Shown here: piece by piece, positions 42,910 to 54,169 of the stretch | Layout of the letters: each line of letters begins with the position of its first letter | Position numbering within the stretch: position 1 is the stretch's first letter | Assembly: GCA_022495995.1 (NCBI GenBank) | Contig: JAFEMH010001452.1 | Location: forward strand, 136,501 to 200,500 | From: Adenophora triphylla var. japonica | Taxonomy: Eukaryota > Streptophyta > Magnoliopsida > Asterales > Campanulaceae | DNA: 64,000 bases | Direction: 5' to 3' | Translations under genes and position numbers: made by a program | Notes under the pieces: generated by a model | What the model saw: the letters and a program-made list of their open reading frames with translations, nothing else | What the model was told of the DNA's origin: nothing | Database searches by the model: none

Positions 42910-43363
42910 GTAGACCTTGCTGTCCGGAGTATCCACCCACTGTCATTCCAGACACATTAATTGATTAATGTTTTATTGTAGTTTTACTAGCATGTAGCGA
43001 GTCAAGAGTTGACCGTGCTTGAACACATCAAAGATTGTTTTAACAGTTATGAATTTGTAGGTTAATTGAAAAGTGTTTTTCGAAACACAAGCAATTAATG
43101 CTTATTTGTTGTTGTTTTTTTTGTTTTTGAGACCGAACCAATGATGGCTGCCTACGTTCCCCTTTTACAATTGGACTAAGGGGCTCAGGTCACCGTAGTT
43201 CGACACTTTAGGTGAATTTGAGAAAAACAAAGACAAAAGAAGTGCGACCCTATTTTTTACCTGGATCATTTCGGGAATGTATCCAGTTGGGTATTACTCT
43301 TTTAGCACTTTAATTTTACTGAGGGGTGGTGTATGGGGAAGGAGATTTGACTCATGCTCTTCC
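42910..43363. other. Convergent spacer between antisense ORF 2 and pol of D
   Basis: No gene. It holds the 3' ends of two opposed transcripts and a type II CTACG...CGTAG stem-loop at 43152-43198. Confidence 0.5.
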
Positions 43364-44739
43364 TCAAATGAAGTATCTGCGGAGCTTACTTCCGTTCACG
43401 GGGTTAACGAAAGGGTTCCCGTCCAAATCTGCTAAGTTCATGGCTCCTCCGGAGAAGATTCTTTGTACCACGAATGGGCCTATCCAGGTAGGCTCCCACT
43501 TTCCGAGGGGATTGGTCTGCGTAGGAGGCTTTTCCTTTAGCACCAAGTCCCCTTCTCTGATATCTCGGACCTTGACTTTCTTATCAAACGCTCGGGCCAT
43601 TCAGCTTTGGTAGGCTCGAGTGTGTTCCATGGCTTTCAATCTGCGCTCGTCGAGTAGAGCAAGTTCGTCGTGACGGCTCTGTAGCCATTCGACTTCATTG
43701 ATCCCATTTTCCAAGAGGACTCAGAGTGGATGGAATTTCCAATTCCACTGGTAACATTGCTTCCATTCCGTATGTAAGTGCGAAAGGAGTCTCCCCTATA
43801 GCGGTTCTGACTGATGTTCTGTATCCCCAGAGGGCTAGATGTAGCTTCTCGGGCCAATCCCGACCTCTGGCGGTCATCTTTCTGATTATCATTGCGAGAG
43901 TCTTGTTTGCTGCCTCTACTGCACCATTAGTCTGTGGTCTGTAGGGAGAAGACTTGTGGCGTGTAACTCTGAATTCGGTCAGCAGTTGGTCACAATCTCC
44001 TTCAAAGTGGGTCCCATTGTCGGATATGATCTCGTTGGGCACTCCGTATCGGCACATTATGTTCTCTTTGATGAACTCGGCCACCTTCTTAGAATTTAGT
44101 ACCTTGTATGATCTGGCTTCTACCCATTTGGTGAATTAGTCGACTGCGACTAGTAGGAACTCGTGACCATTGCTCCCTGGCGGAGTGATTTTGCCGATGA
44201 CGTCGATTCCCCATGTGGCAAAAGGCCATGGTGTAGTCATGCAATAGATTTCATGAGGAGGGATGTGATTGAGGTTGGAGAACCGTTGACATTTGTCGCA
44301 GCTTCTGACGAACTGGATGCAGTATGTTTCCATTGATACCCAATAGTATCCCATACGGAGGATGATCTGTGTCAATGCTTTGGCATTCATGTGCGGACCG
44401 CAGGTTCCGTTGTGAACTTCGTTCATTAGCTCGCTGGCTTTTTCTTTATTTACACACCGAAGGAGTGGTCCTTGGTGGCGCTTCTTGTACAACATACCCC
44501 CCAGAATGACGAAATGGGATGCCAGGCATTTTAGTGCCATCATGTTTTTGGCTTTGATCCCTTCTTTGTATTTTCCATCTTCATTTGTGAAGGAAGCTTC
44601 TCCATTTTGGAGGTACTGGTAGATTTGATTGTACCAGGGTTCGTCGATCGGTTCATTTTTAACTTCGATCTCACAGCAGTAAGCGGGTGTTTCCCGTCTG
44701 CCTATTCTGAGGGGTTTTACTGATTTCCCTTCGGGAATT
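43364..44739 (-). pseudogene. Integrase, element D
   Basis: The zinc-binding HHCC region (VHNGTCGPHMN and SCDKCQRF) comes first. The catalytic core follows with WGIDVIGKITPP (Asp), SDNGTHFEGDCDQLL (Asp) and PYRPQTNGAVEAANK (Glu). The C-terminal domain ends with GDLVLKEKPPTQTNPLGKWE, the GPFVVQRI block and a stop at 43364. All three catalytic residues are present. Breaks are a TAA at about 44135 in the core and a shift near 43695. There is no chromodomain. Confidence 0.88.
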
Positions 44740-45191
44740 TTGACAAGAGATGCGAGGGTAGCCAGGGCATCTGCGAAGCGGTTCCTGTCTCTTGGCAAAT
44801 AATGGAAAGAGATGTCCTTGAACTGAGCAATGAGCTCCTCCATGTACGTGTGGTACTTCTGGAGGCCAAAATCTATCATCTTCCATTTGTTGGACACTTG
44901 ATTGATGATCAATGCTGAGTCTCTGTACACTTCCAGTTCTGAGATGTCGCGCTCGAGAGCGGCTTCTAGACCGGCTGCATAAGCTTCATACTCTACTGCA
45001 TTGTTGGTTGCTTCAAAATTCAATTTGATGGCTATGGGAGTGTGCTCGTCCTTGGGATCGACAAGGAGCATTCCAATACCATTTCCCTTCTTGTTGGCTG
45101 CCCCATCGAAGAAGAGTTGCCAGCGGTTTGCGCTGTCAAGTGAAAAAAATTCTGTCATCCAGAAACTGTAGATCAGGACCCTTGGGTTCAC
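44740..45191 (-). pseudogene. Second RNase H domain of element D (Tat hallmark)
   Basis: The order WQLFFDGAANKKGNGIG, NNAVEYEAYAAGLEAAL, RDSALIINQV and PRDRNRFADALATLASL gives the Asp-Glu-Asp-Asp set of an RNase H core. A second RNase H after the normal Gypsy RT-RNase H is the published signature of the Tat lineage. It is in frame with integrase up to 44136 and starts after a shift at about 45190 relative to RT. Confidence 0.85.
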
Positions 45192-46528
45192 TGCTTGGGA
45201 AGTCTGCCAGCTGATCTGCCATTACTCTGCCATTTGTTGACTTTCTGACCATGTACTTGATGTCGAACTCAGCCAGGAAGAATGACCACTTGGCTAGTCT
45301 CATTGACAGGGATGGCTTGTCAATATCGGACGGGGTCAATTTTGGAGACCAGGAGCACTGAATGTGACTGCATGTAGTGTTTCAGTTTCCCGACTACCCA
45401 TACCAAGGCGGTACAAGTTTTCTCTAATACTGAGTAGCTGAGTTCACTTCCCTGAAGCTTTTGGCATACGAAGTAGATTGCATGCTCAACTTTGAAATCT
45501 TTCTGTTCTTGTGCCAACATTGCTCTGATTGACGTGTCTGTCACTGTTAGGTACAGGAGGAGTGGCTTGTCTTCATGTGGCGGGCACAGGATTGGGGGAT
45601 TCACCAAGTATGTCTTGATTTTCTCGAAAGCTGTCTGGCACTTGGAGTCCCATTTGATATCGGCATTCTTCTTCATCAGCTTGAACATTGGCTCACAGAG
45701 AGATGTCAACTGGTTGATGAAGCGACTGATGTACTGAAGTCTTCCCATAAAACTTTTCACTTCTGTCAGTGTCTGAGGCGGTTTCATGTCGATGATGGCC
45801 TTGATTTTCTTGGGATCGGCTTCGATACCTCTTTTTGTAACCATGTACCCCAGTACTTTGCCTCGTTTGATGCCGAAGGTGCACTTTGCACGGTTCAATC
45901 TCATGGAGTGCTTTCTGAGTCTGTTGAAAAACTTTGTCAGATCTGTGATGTGCTGCATGTCTGATCCTCTGGAGTGGATGATCATGTCGTCGACATACAC
46001 TTCGATTTCCATGTGAATCATGTCGTGGAAGGGGGCTGTTGCAGCCTGCTGGTAAGTAACCCCAGCGTTCTTCAACCCGAACGGCATGACCGTGTAGCAG
46101 TATGTCCCCCACGGAGTGGTGAAAGCAGTCTTGGCTTGATCTTCCTCAGACATTTTGATTTGATTGTATCCGACAAACCCATCCACGAAGGACTTTACCC
46201 CGAAATTTGCCGTGGTGTCGACTAGCATGTCGATGTTGGGCAGTGGGAAATCATCTTTAGGGCTGGCCTTGTTGAGATCTCGGAAATCCACACAGCATCT
46301 GACCTTTCCATTGGCCTTGGTGACCGTCACGATATTGGAGAGCCAGGTCGGGTACTCAATTACTCTGATAAAATCAACGCGGATCATTTTCTCAATTTCT
46401 TCTTTCACTTGCAAGAACCACTCTGGCTTGATCTTGCGCAATTTCTGTTTGACAGGCTTGGATTCTGGATCCAGGGGAATTCTATGCTCCACGATTGAGG
46501 GATCGAGTCCTGGCATGTCCTGGTATGA
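45136..46528 (-). pseudogene. Reverse transcriptase and first RNase H, element D
   Basis: The frame begins after a TAG at about 46528, in a spot where the family normally has Trp. Motifs in order: VRCCVDFRDLNKASPKDDFP, GTYCYTVMPFGLKNAG, catalytic YVDDMIIHS, NRAKCTFGIKRGKVLGYMV and the connection WDSKCQTAFEKIKTYL. The Gypsy RNase H (LLLYLTVTDTSIRAMLAQEQ) follows, then, across a shift at 45320-45339, LAKWSFFLAEFDIKYM. The RT core is complete and open over about 400 codons. Confidence 0.92.
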
Positions 46529-47030
46529 CTAGGCGAACACGTCAACATACTCTTTGAGGAGGTTTATCAGGGCTTCTTTTTCTGCATCATCGAAGAAACT
46601 ACCCACTTGTGTCTCTTTAGGCTCTTGCACTGACCCCAGGTTCACTTTAGTCATAACCTCTTCGGCAGCTTGGGCCCAATTGTCCTCTTGGTCTACTACA
46701 CGCTTGAGAACTTCTTTAATGTATTTCTCGTTTAATGTGTTTGCTTCTTTATCAATTGATTCATTATTAACGTCTTTTAAGTTGTTTGTTAACTTATCTG
46801 TTGTTAAAGTGGCAATGAGGGGATACTCCGAAAGGTCAGACTTTTCATTAAATGTGAACGGGAATACATTGTTGGCTACATTATCATAGTCTTCCGGCGT
46901 AAGGCCGTTGGACGACTCAGAGGACTGGACTTTAACAAAGACTGACTCAGAGGGTTTGAGACCGGGTTTAGGGAGATGTGGGTGCAGGCCCAGCTTGTCT
47001 TCCATTTCTGCCTGGCTTGCCCTTGGTCCA
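46529..47030 (-). pseudogene. Protease-RT linker of element D
   Basis: About 160 codons, acidic and Asn-rich (for example LKDVNNESIDKEANTL), ending LINLLKEYVDVFA directly before the TAG. The last motif is the usual lead-in to Gypsy RT. It is in frame with RT but not with the protease upstream. The middle part has no known domain. Confidence 0.65.
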
Positions 47031-47037
47031 GTGAAAG

Positions 47038-48525
47038 TTACCCAGTCTTTAGTGGCATTGCTGGATGCTTGATGAGGGTTCGGGGGTCGAGAGGCTTGGC
47101 TTCTGTTGTCCCGATCATGGCGATCATGCTATTTTTGGAGCCCAGGTCAATCAGGTTTGGCACCTCCATGACTTCTTCAAAAAGACTCTGTAGAGCGGGT
47201 CCACTGAGAGCATCTTCTATGAATTCTGGTTCCTTCTGCTTTGGAGTTACTGTCTCGAATGTGGCCTCGGCGGCTGACCCGAACAGTCTGTTTCCCATGA
47301 AGAGTGTCTCGAGTTGCTCTTCTATGTCTGGGATTCCCTTGAATGTGTACTCGTGCTGAACTGTGGTGGCAATTGGTCCAGGTAGAGTTGTGATGTCGAG
47401 GAACGCTCCCCTTATCGGATTAGCCTTGAGTCCTCTGAAACGCTTGAGGTCCCGTGCTAGCTTTTCCATCCTTTCTGTAGTCTCTGTGCTGACTTTCCCT
47501 GCTTCTTTCTCATCTTCATCAGTTCCACTTTCGGTCCCCTCAGTTCTGCTGTCGGTTCCGCTGTCGGTCCCCTCAGTTCTGCTGTCGGTTCCCTTGTCGG
47601 TCCCCTCAGTTCTGCTGTCGGTTCCCTTGGTGAAGTAATGAGCGAGGTCGAAACTGTAAGGTTGGAGGTTGGGTGTGCCGTTGGAGGTTCCCCTTTTGCG
47701 GGCCGTTGCCTTGGTGCGGGCGAGCCTTTTGTTTTCTCTGATATCAGCTGGTGTTGGCACATAACCGAGCCCCTGGACTGTAGTGTGGTCCTTGACTTCG
47801 ATGACTTGGTGTTGGCCTTGTAACCTTTTGCCGAGCCCCAGTCTTGGGATGAAGTTCATGAGTTTCATCATCTTCATGGCGGGAGGGATTTTGTCTTGAA
47901 ACAGTGGAAGGTCCACGTTGCATATTTGGATTTTGGAGGTTTCCAAGGTAAATCCAGTTAATGCCATGTCGTCATCATGCTTGATTTCTAACACCGGAAT
48001 GCCGTTGGTGCTGGTCCCCTCGATGGTGACGCTGTCGCCGTAGACTGTGGTTAGCTCGTTGCCTTGCATGAACTTGATACACTGGTGAAGGGTGGATGCC
48101 ATGCCATTTATTTGATACAGCCAGGGTCGCCCCAGGATGGCTGTGAAAGTGATAGGAATGTCCAACACTTGGAATTCGGTGGGGATCATCCGCTTGTCGA
48201 ACCAGATATTTAGAGTAGCAACCCCGAGTACTGTACGGGAAGTGGAGTCATAGGCCTTGACAGTGTGGACTGAAGGCTTCAGATCTGTGGGCTTGATGTC
48301 AAGCAGGTCCATCATCTTGGCGGACAAGACATTCATTCCGGAACCTCTGTCTACCAACACGCGGGGAAGGCGACACTCGTCCAGCTGGACTGTGATGTAG
48401 AGCGGCTCATTGTGATCAGCCCCAAATTTTGGCAGGTCCAAATCTGTGAAGCTGATAATGTTGCCGTAGTGGATGTTGCCGATCATCTGAATTACTTCGT
48501 CTGGGGTTGCGTCCACTGGGACCAT
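47038..48525 (-). pseudogene. Second protease-like domain (PR2) of element D
   Basis: The lead-in ISFTDLDLPKFGADHNEPLY and the active-site stretch PRVLVDRGSGMNVL (Asp at 48349-48351) are followed by VKAYDSTSRTVLGVATL and AILGRPWLYQINGMASTLHQ, the retropepsin pattern of Tat elements. The residue after Asp is Arg; most relatives I recall have Asn or Gly there. About 500 codons are open. Downstream lie a G-patch-like FIPRLGLGKRLQG and a low-complexity stretch of repeated GTDSRTEG units (47518-47632). Confidence 0.8.
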
Positions 48526-50827
48526 GGTGCGGGCCAGACTTTCCTCCAGCTTGATCTTGTGAGGATACGAGGATGTGAGCAGGGACCAAAGGAAAAATGT
48601 TCACCTGGGTCTGCTTGAGCTGAGTGAGGATCGGGTCCTCCTTCACGGAACTTGTGTCTTTGGGCAGGCCAGGTTGCGGTTCTGGCTCCGTTGGCTTTTT
48701 AGTGGCCTTAGGTGGTAATGCATGGATTTGACCTGAACGGGTCAGGACGCTGACATCAGGTTTGGTCCCTTCTGAACAGGTCGCTCTGAGCTGAGCCATA
48801 GTCAGAGGAGGATTCCTCGAAGCATAGGGCCATATGTCTTCTCTCAATTCGTTGACTGTAGATGCATTCCCGGGAGCTTCGGCAGCTTTTCGGATTCTGT
48901 CCCAGGATACTGGCTTGGATGCCTCCGTGGGGAGGGAGTTTATGGTTTGCCGCATCTGTTCAAACGTCAGTGCGCAATGCTGCTGGTTGCCGCGAACCGA
49001 ACCGTGCATTGACCCTCCGGGGGAGGTTAGAGAGTTCTTGGTTCAAGCGAACAGTCTCCTTGATCTCTTCACGATATACCGCACTTCTTTCCTTCTTGCT
49101 GAGCATGCTCAAGGCGTTCTGGAGTTGCGTTTGGCGATATTCATGGTTTGCTAATTTTCCTCCACTTTTGGCCCAGATCAATTCTCTTGCAGTAGAGCCT
49201 ACGTCCAGAGTTAGTGCCTGTGTTTCTTCCCATGTGAGAATAGCTAGTGCTTCCTTGAACTGTATGCGGCAGTCTAGATAAACTTCCATCGGGGAGAGTT
49301 TTCTCTTCTGCTTTATCTGAGTGGCGGGTATGTCGAAAGGTGAATACACGGCCTCCCGAACATTTGCCCATGTAACTTGTTGATGTCCAGTTGATCGTTT
49401 CTGTAAACGAATATCGCAGTCTGTGGAATCTCCCTGAGTAGCTGTTGGAGATGTATTTCCATCTTTCTTTTCTTTTTGAATAGACCTTCCTCCTTCAGTT
49501 GGCCTTTTAGTTTGAGAGCGGAAATGATCCTTCCCCATCCTCCCAGGACCCTTGGGATTTTGGTTTTGTTGACTTCATGCCCGGCTTGGAAGAGAATGGT
49601 TTCATCGTCTTCTTCGTCGCTTTCACAGAGAACTTGCTTTTCTCGGGGAGATAAGCGCTGGTACTCTTCCTGCTGTTCGGCTAGGTATTCCTTGTGCTGT
49701 GCCATTCCATCTCCTAGGTCGTCAGGACCGTTGACCACCCTCCCTTGCCAGAGGGGGTTGGATGAGAAAAGACGGTAGTCCAGGAAGTTGCCGTGGGCAA
49801 AACCTTTGAGGTCGAATAGGTCTAGAGTGGCCTCTAGCTTTCTGTCTGAAGCTGCTTGTGATGCTTTAAGGGCTTGGTCCCTGTGAGTCTTTTGAGCTTG
49901 GTTCTCGTCCCAGAGACGGTTCTCTTGAGCAGCTAGTTCCATGAGGGCTTTCCTTGCGAGAGCTAAACAGTCTCTGTAGGTCCGCGTCGTCTGGCTAGTG
50001 TCTAGAACTGTGATCACATCCAAATCTCCGAATGGCGGGAACACTTGGATTATATTGACGAAGGAAGTCGGGCCGGGACATTCCATGCGGCCCTCCTTGA
50101 TCTCAGTTACCAAGAAGTTCGCCCATATCTGCTTGATTGAACCCACGGGGGTATTGAATTCTGCGATGTTGATAGTCTCGTGATCTCGCTGGATCACCAA
50201 GTCTATTAGAGCTAGCGGTTCTTTGGCGGGGTGCACAGAATCGTGGCCGTGACGACCGGGAGCAGGATCGAACTTGAGCATGTTGATAGTGAGGTGATCA
50301 TTCCTTTCTCCAGAAGCTGGATCTGTCTTTCGGGGAAGACTCTTACAGATGTTTTCATGGTGGCTACTGGAAGCGTTCCTGAGGTTGATCTGATTTGTAA
50401 CAGGGTGAGGAGCTTTGTCTCCTTTGCTGATGCCCTTGGCCTTGGCGGCACTTGTAGCTGTGAGCTTGACTGACGGCACGGGCCGATTGCCACTGGGGCT
50501 GGTAGTCGGAAGTGATGATGAGCTCTGAGCTAGATTGGCCAGGGCCTCGTTTACCATGAGCAGGCAGTCGTCGAGGGTAACTTTGGCATTGCAGAATCTG
50601 ATAATAAGGACCGGATCCTTGGTATCATTGGGATATCTGGAAAATATGATGTTGACGAAGTCGTCGTCAGTCACTTGATCAGAGGGATTCTTTGTCGTGT
50701 CAACCAGTTGTTTCCATTCGCCGGATAACCGCCTATACGGGATGTAGAGCTTGAATATTTCCATGGTATTGGAGCCCTTGTTGTAGGTGACATCATCAGA
50801 ACTTGTGCCGTCCTCGAAACTGAGCAT
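48526..50827 (-). pseudogene. Unrecognised polyprotein segment of D with repeated modules
   Basis: This lies between the two protease-like domains, mostly in the gag frame with two to three shifts. Two modules of about 75 residues (50534-50758 and 49937-50160) share DDFVNII or TSFVNII and, about 30-35 residues later, DDCLLMVNEAL or RDCLALARKAL. A third lies just upstream (51003-51243). A partial fourth (YLDCRIQFKEALAIL) is near 49280. The C-terminal part has the customary TRSGQIHALPP and DPILTQLKQTQVNI that precede protease in Tat elements. I know no family with this repeat. Confidence 0.6.
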
Positions 50828-50908
50828 ATGTATGTAGGGATCTTCTTACGGATCTGTCGCGTCTTCGACTTCGGAGAGTCCTGATTCGTTGTCGTCTGAC
50901 GGCTCAAC

Positions 50909-52619
50909 CTAGACATAAGGACGCCTCGCGTCTTGCTGCGATGCTGGAGCTGCTAGAAAAACATCATGCCCTTCGCTTGAGAAGAGGGGCTCGGTGGGCA
51001 ATTCCTCATGGATGACATCCCATACGACTGCCATACATTCATCATGAGTGTGACGATGCTTGTTGACCTTTATCACAAATATTTCCTCGCCTGGCAGGGC
51101 CAGAGAGTAGGATTGAAGGATGCTGACAAATCTCCGATCGGAGACAGGGGGTTTACGTGTCCGCATCATTGCGATGCTCAGGGTTTCTTTCCAGTCTGCT
51201 TCCAAGTTTCGGAAACGGCATTTGACCTTGATGAACCTGACTACTTCAGGGTCTGCCTGCTCGAGGACGTTGTTATAGTTAGCATCTCCGGACTCTGAGG
51301 GATTCTGATGAGATTTGCCTCGATAGTCCCTTGGTCGACTTGAAGGAGGTAGCCCCGGTGCCTGGCTGCGGGCACGCTTGGCTGTTGTCTCCCCTTCATT
51401 CCCTATGAGGAAACTATCCCCTCTGATAAGTTCAAGAACTCCCTTCCGGTTAATGAACTTGACGCACTGATGGAGAGTGGAGGCTATAGCTTTCATGTGG
51501 TGTAGCCAAGGGCGTCCCAACAGAGCTATGAATTTGGACGGAATGTCCATCACGTGGAATTTTTCTGGCACCATTTGGGTTTCAAACCAGAGCTCTAGAG
51601 TCATCGTCCCCAGGATGGGACGAGATGTGCTGTCGTAGGCCTTGATAGTCCGGGCAGATGGAATCATGTGGCCTTCGTCGATGCGTAGGGCTCGCATCAT
51701 GGTGAGAGGGAGGACGTTAACTGCTGATCCGTTTTCTACCAATACTTCGGGGAGAGATATGGTGTTGAGCCGGAGAGTGATGTACCAAGATTCATTGTGC
51801 CCTAAGGCGTCTCTTGGCAGGTCTTCATCACAGAAAATGAGCATACTGTCATACAGTCGGGAATCGTAGATCTGGTCTCTCTCCGGAGAAGGAGAGTCAA
51901 CAAGCCATCCATTTCCTGTCTTTCTCTTGCGAGGTAAAGCTTTTGGTGGTGCCTTGGGATTGTGTTGAGGCTGGTTATGGAAATGGTCGCCCTTGGTTAG
52001 CACGTTGATTGAGTGTGAGTGCCAAGCTGACTTTGACTTTCCTTTACCGGCCCCTGCTCTGAAGCTGGGCAAATTGAACCTTGGCTGATCCCGCGGGGGG
52101 TTAAGCTTCTGACTGGCAGTGAGGTTGTCAAGATTTGAGGTATTCCGGTGTCCTGAGGCCTGAATTCTAGTGTCAGCAGGATTTTTCGGCTTTCCCACCC
52201 CTATCTGCTCTAGAGCTGCGTGGCCTGGAGGAAGGGAGGACTGGCTGGAGTAGAGTACGTAGTAATCGAACCTCCCGGATGGCTCTCCTAGTGTACCCAC
52301 ACTGGTGTCTCCAGCTTCATATCGTTCTCTCAGTTTCTGTTGAGCTGACTTCTTCTTCTGCTTTCTGGGAGAATTACCCCGGATCATGTCTTGGAACTCG
52401 TACTCAAGGCATTCGGAGCAATCACAAACATAGTAACTGATGTGGACATTTGATGAGGACCTGGCTGGAAGAGGCGGAGGAACTGGCTCTGCGGCAATCT
52501 TCTTTGGCACCCATTCAATGGAGTTCACAATGTTGTTGTTCGGAAAAGGGTTTCCGACTGTGTTGGGTCCACGGGGATGCTCCAATTTTCCTTCCTCTAT
52601 CAAATTCTGAATATCGTAC
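50909..52619 (-). pseudogene. First protease-like domain (PR1) of element D, after gag
   Basis: The segment resembles PR2 in order and wording: DEDLPRDALGHNESWYITLR, LPEVLVENGSAVNVL, IKAYDSTSRPILGTMTLELW and LLGRPWLHHMKAIASTLHQC. At the active site (51734-51736) the codon is Glu instead of Asp, so it should be inactive even if expressed. It is in the same frame as gag. After it come a basic stretch and the first FV...DC module (51003-51243). A TAG near 50909 ends the open stretch, but the frame continues beyond. It is either an internal duplication or a captured protease from a related element. Confidence 0.75.
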
Positions 52620-54169
52620 CGTAACCCCATGCAGTTGTCGGTGGTATGGCCATGATACTGATGGAAGGCGCAGTACTTGCTCTTGTCAGCGTTGACTACG
52701 GGATTCTTGGGTTTGTAGTTTGCAACGGGTTTGAGGAGGCCTTCCGTGATCAACCCTTCCAGCATCTTACTCAGCAGCATGTACAACTTGTCGAAGTGTA
52801 CGGCACGCTGCTTAGGAGTGGAGTTGTTGCTTTGCGGGACTGGGTTTCTGTTGCCCGACTACTGTCCCTGATGGATGTAGTTGACAGACGTATCTTTCCC
52901 TTTGCCGGGGGCCGGTGCGGGATTGAATGCAACAGCTGATCAGTATCTGTATGGCTGTGCTGTGGCCAATTTTTCCTTGAGATCCTTCTCGAACTGTGAG
53001 CCGGCATTGACCATGGCTCGGAGATCTGGGAAGAAGTGATGGATGATGAGGGTTCTGATGGACGGTCTTAAGCAGGACTTGAAGATCCGCATTTGTTCAT
53101 CCTTCGAGTGTGTCTCCATGATCTCGGAGAATGAGAGTTTCCAACTCCACCTCTTGTAGAATTCTCCGACGCTTTCATCTGCTTTCTGCATGGTGGTGAT
53201 TAAGTCCTCACGACTTGTTTCCCACTCCAGATTGGATCTGTACCGCTCTAGGAAGATGTTACTGATCTGATCCCAGGTATGGCAATCTGAAGGCTTGACC
53301 CTTAGGAACCATCGTAACGCTGAACTCTTGAGTGTATGCTGGAAGTGATCGGCCATTTGCTGAAGAGTTTCTCCTTTCGCTCTCATGCCGAGAGCGTAGG
53401 TGTCAACATGCGTTTGAGGACATTCGGTTTCGTCGAATCGGTCCATCTATGGCATTCTGAACTTGGCAGGGAGAGGCATGACCATTCCCGGATCTGTGGA
53501 TCTGAGCGTTTCTTGATTTGAGTTCCTCATGCTGGCTTTCAGGTCTTTCATCTGTTCGACCATCCAGGCTAAGGTTCAGTCCAGTGGTGGACTTTGAGGC
53601 TTGGCGCCGGGTGCTACCATGTGGATGGTAGTGATTGGAGGTGGAAGGCTCGATATATGTGGATATATGGTGGCCTTTTCTGGACTGTATCGGGGTTTGT
53701 CCTCGGTGTTTTGGGATTCGTGTATAGGCAATGGGATGAACCCAGGAGGGTATTGAAGAATATTGGCATCTGTTTGAGATGGTCCAGCGGTGCGCTGGTT
53801 GTACTAGGTGATGGGAGTAGTACCGGCTTGGCCGTATATGACAGGGTTGCCTTGAGAGGTGGCAACGTGAAGCCTTGGTCGGCTGTTTCCTTGGTTCGAA
53901 GGCATCCCGTAAGTTTGCGGGGGAGGAACCTGGTTGAAGGTTTGTGGAACTGGTTTCGGGGAATCGTCGTCCTCGACTAGGACGAAAGTACCGCCTGACT
54001 GGGGGATAGCTGCTATACCTCGCTCATTCAGAAGCTATACCACGAAATTCTGTTGATCTTCTTTCTGCCTCTTTTGAACCTCACAAGCCCGGATGGCATC
54101 TTCCAATGTCATATCTGTTACCGGTGGCGGAGGTCCGTCCCCGTCATGATTTCTCGGTGAGCTAGACAT
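52620..54169 (-). pseudogene. Gag of element D
   Basis: The likely start is the ATG at 54169 (MSSSPRNHDGDGPPPPVTDM). The Pro-rich N-terminal part is followed by the capsid-like Retrotrans_gag block (53446-52940): FQHTLKSSALRWFLRVKPSD, FLERYRSNLEWETSREDL and SVGEFYKRW. A zinc-binding YCAFHQYHGHTTDNC is at 52631-52675. The whole stretch keeps one frame but contains about six nonsense codons (near 54030, 53800, 53583, 53447, 52938 and 52861). Gag would form the particle for reverse transcription. Confidence 0.85.
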
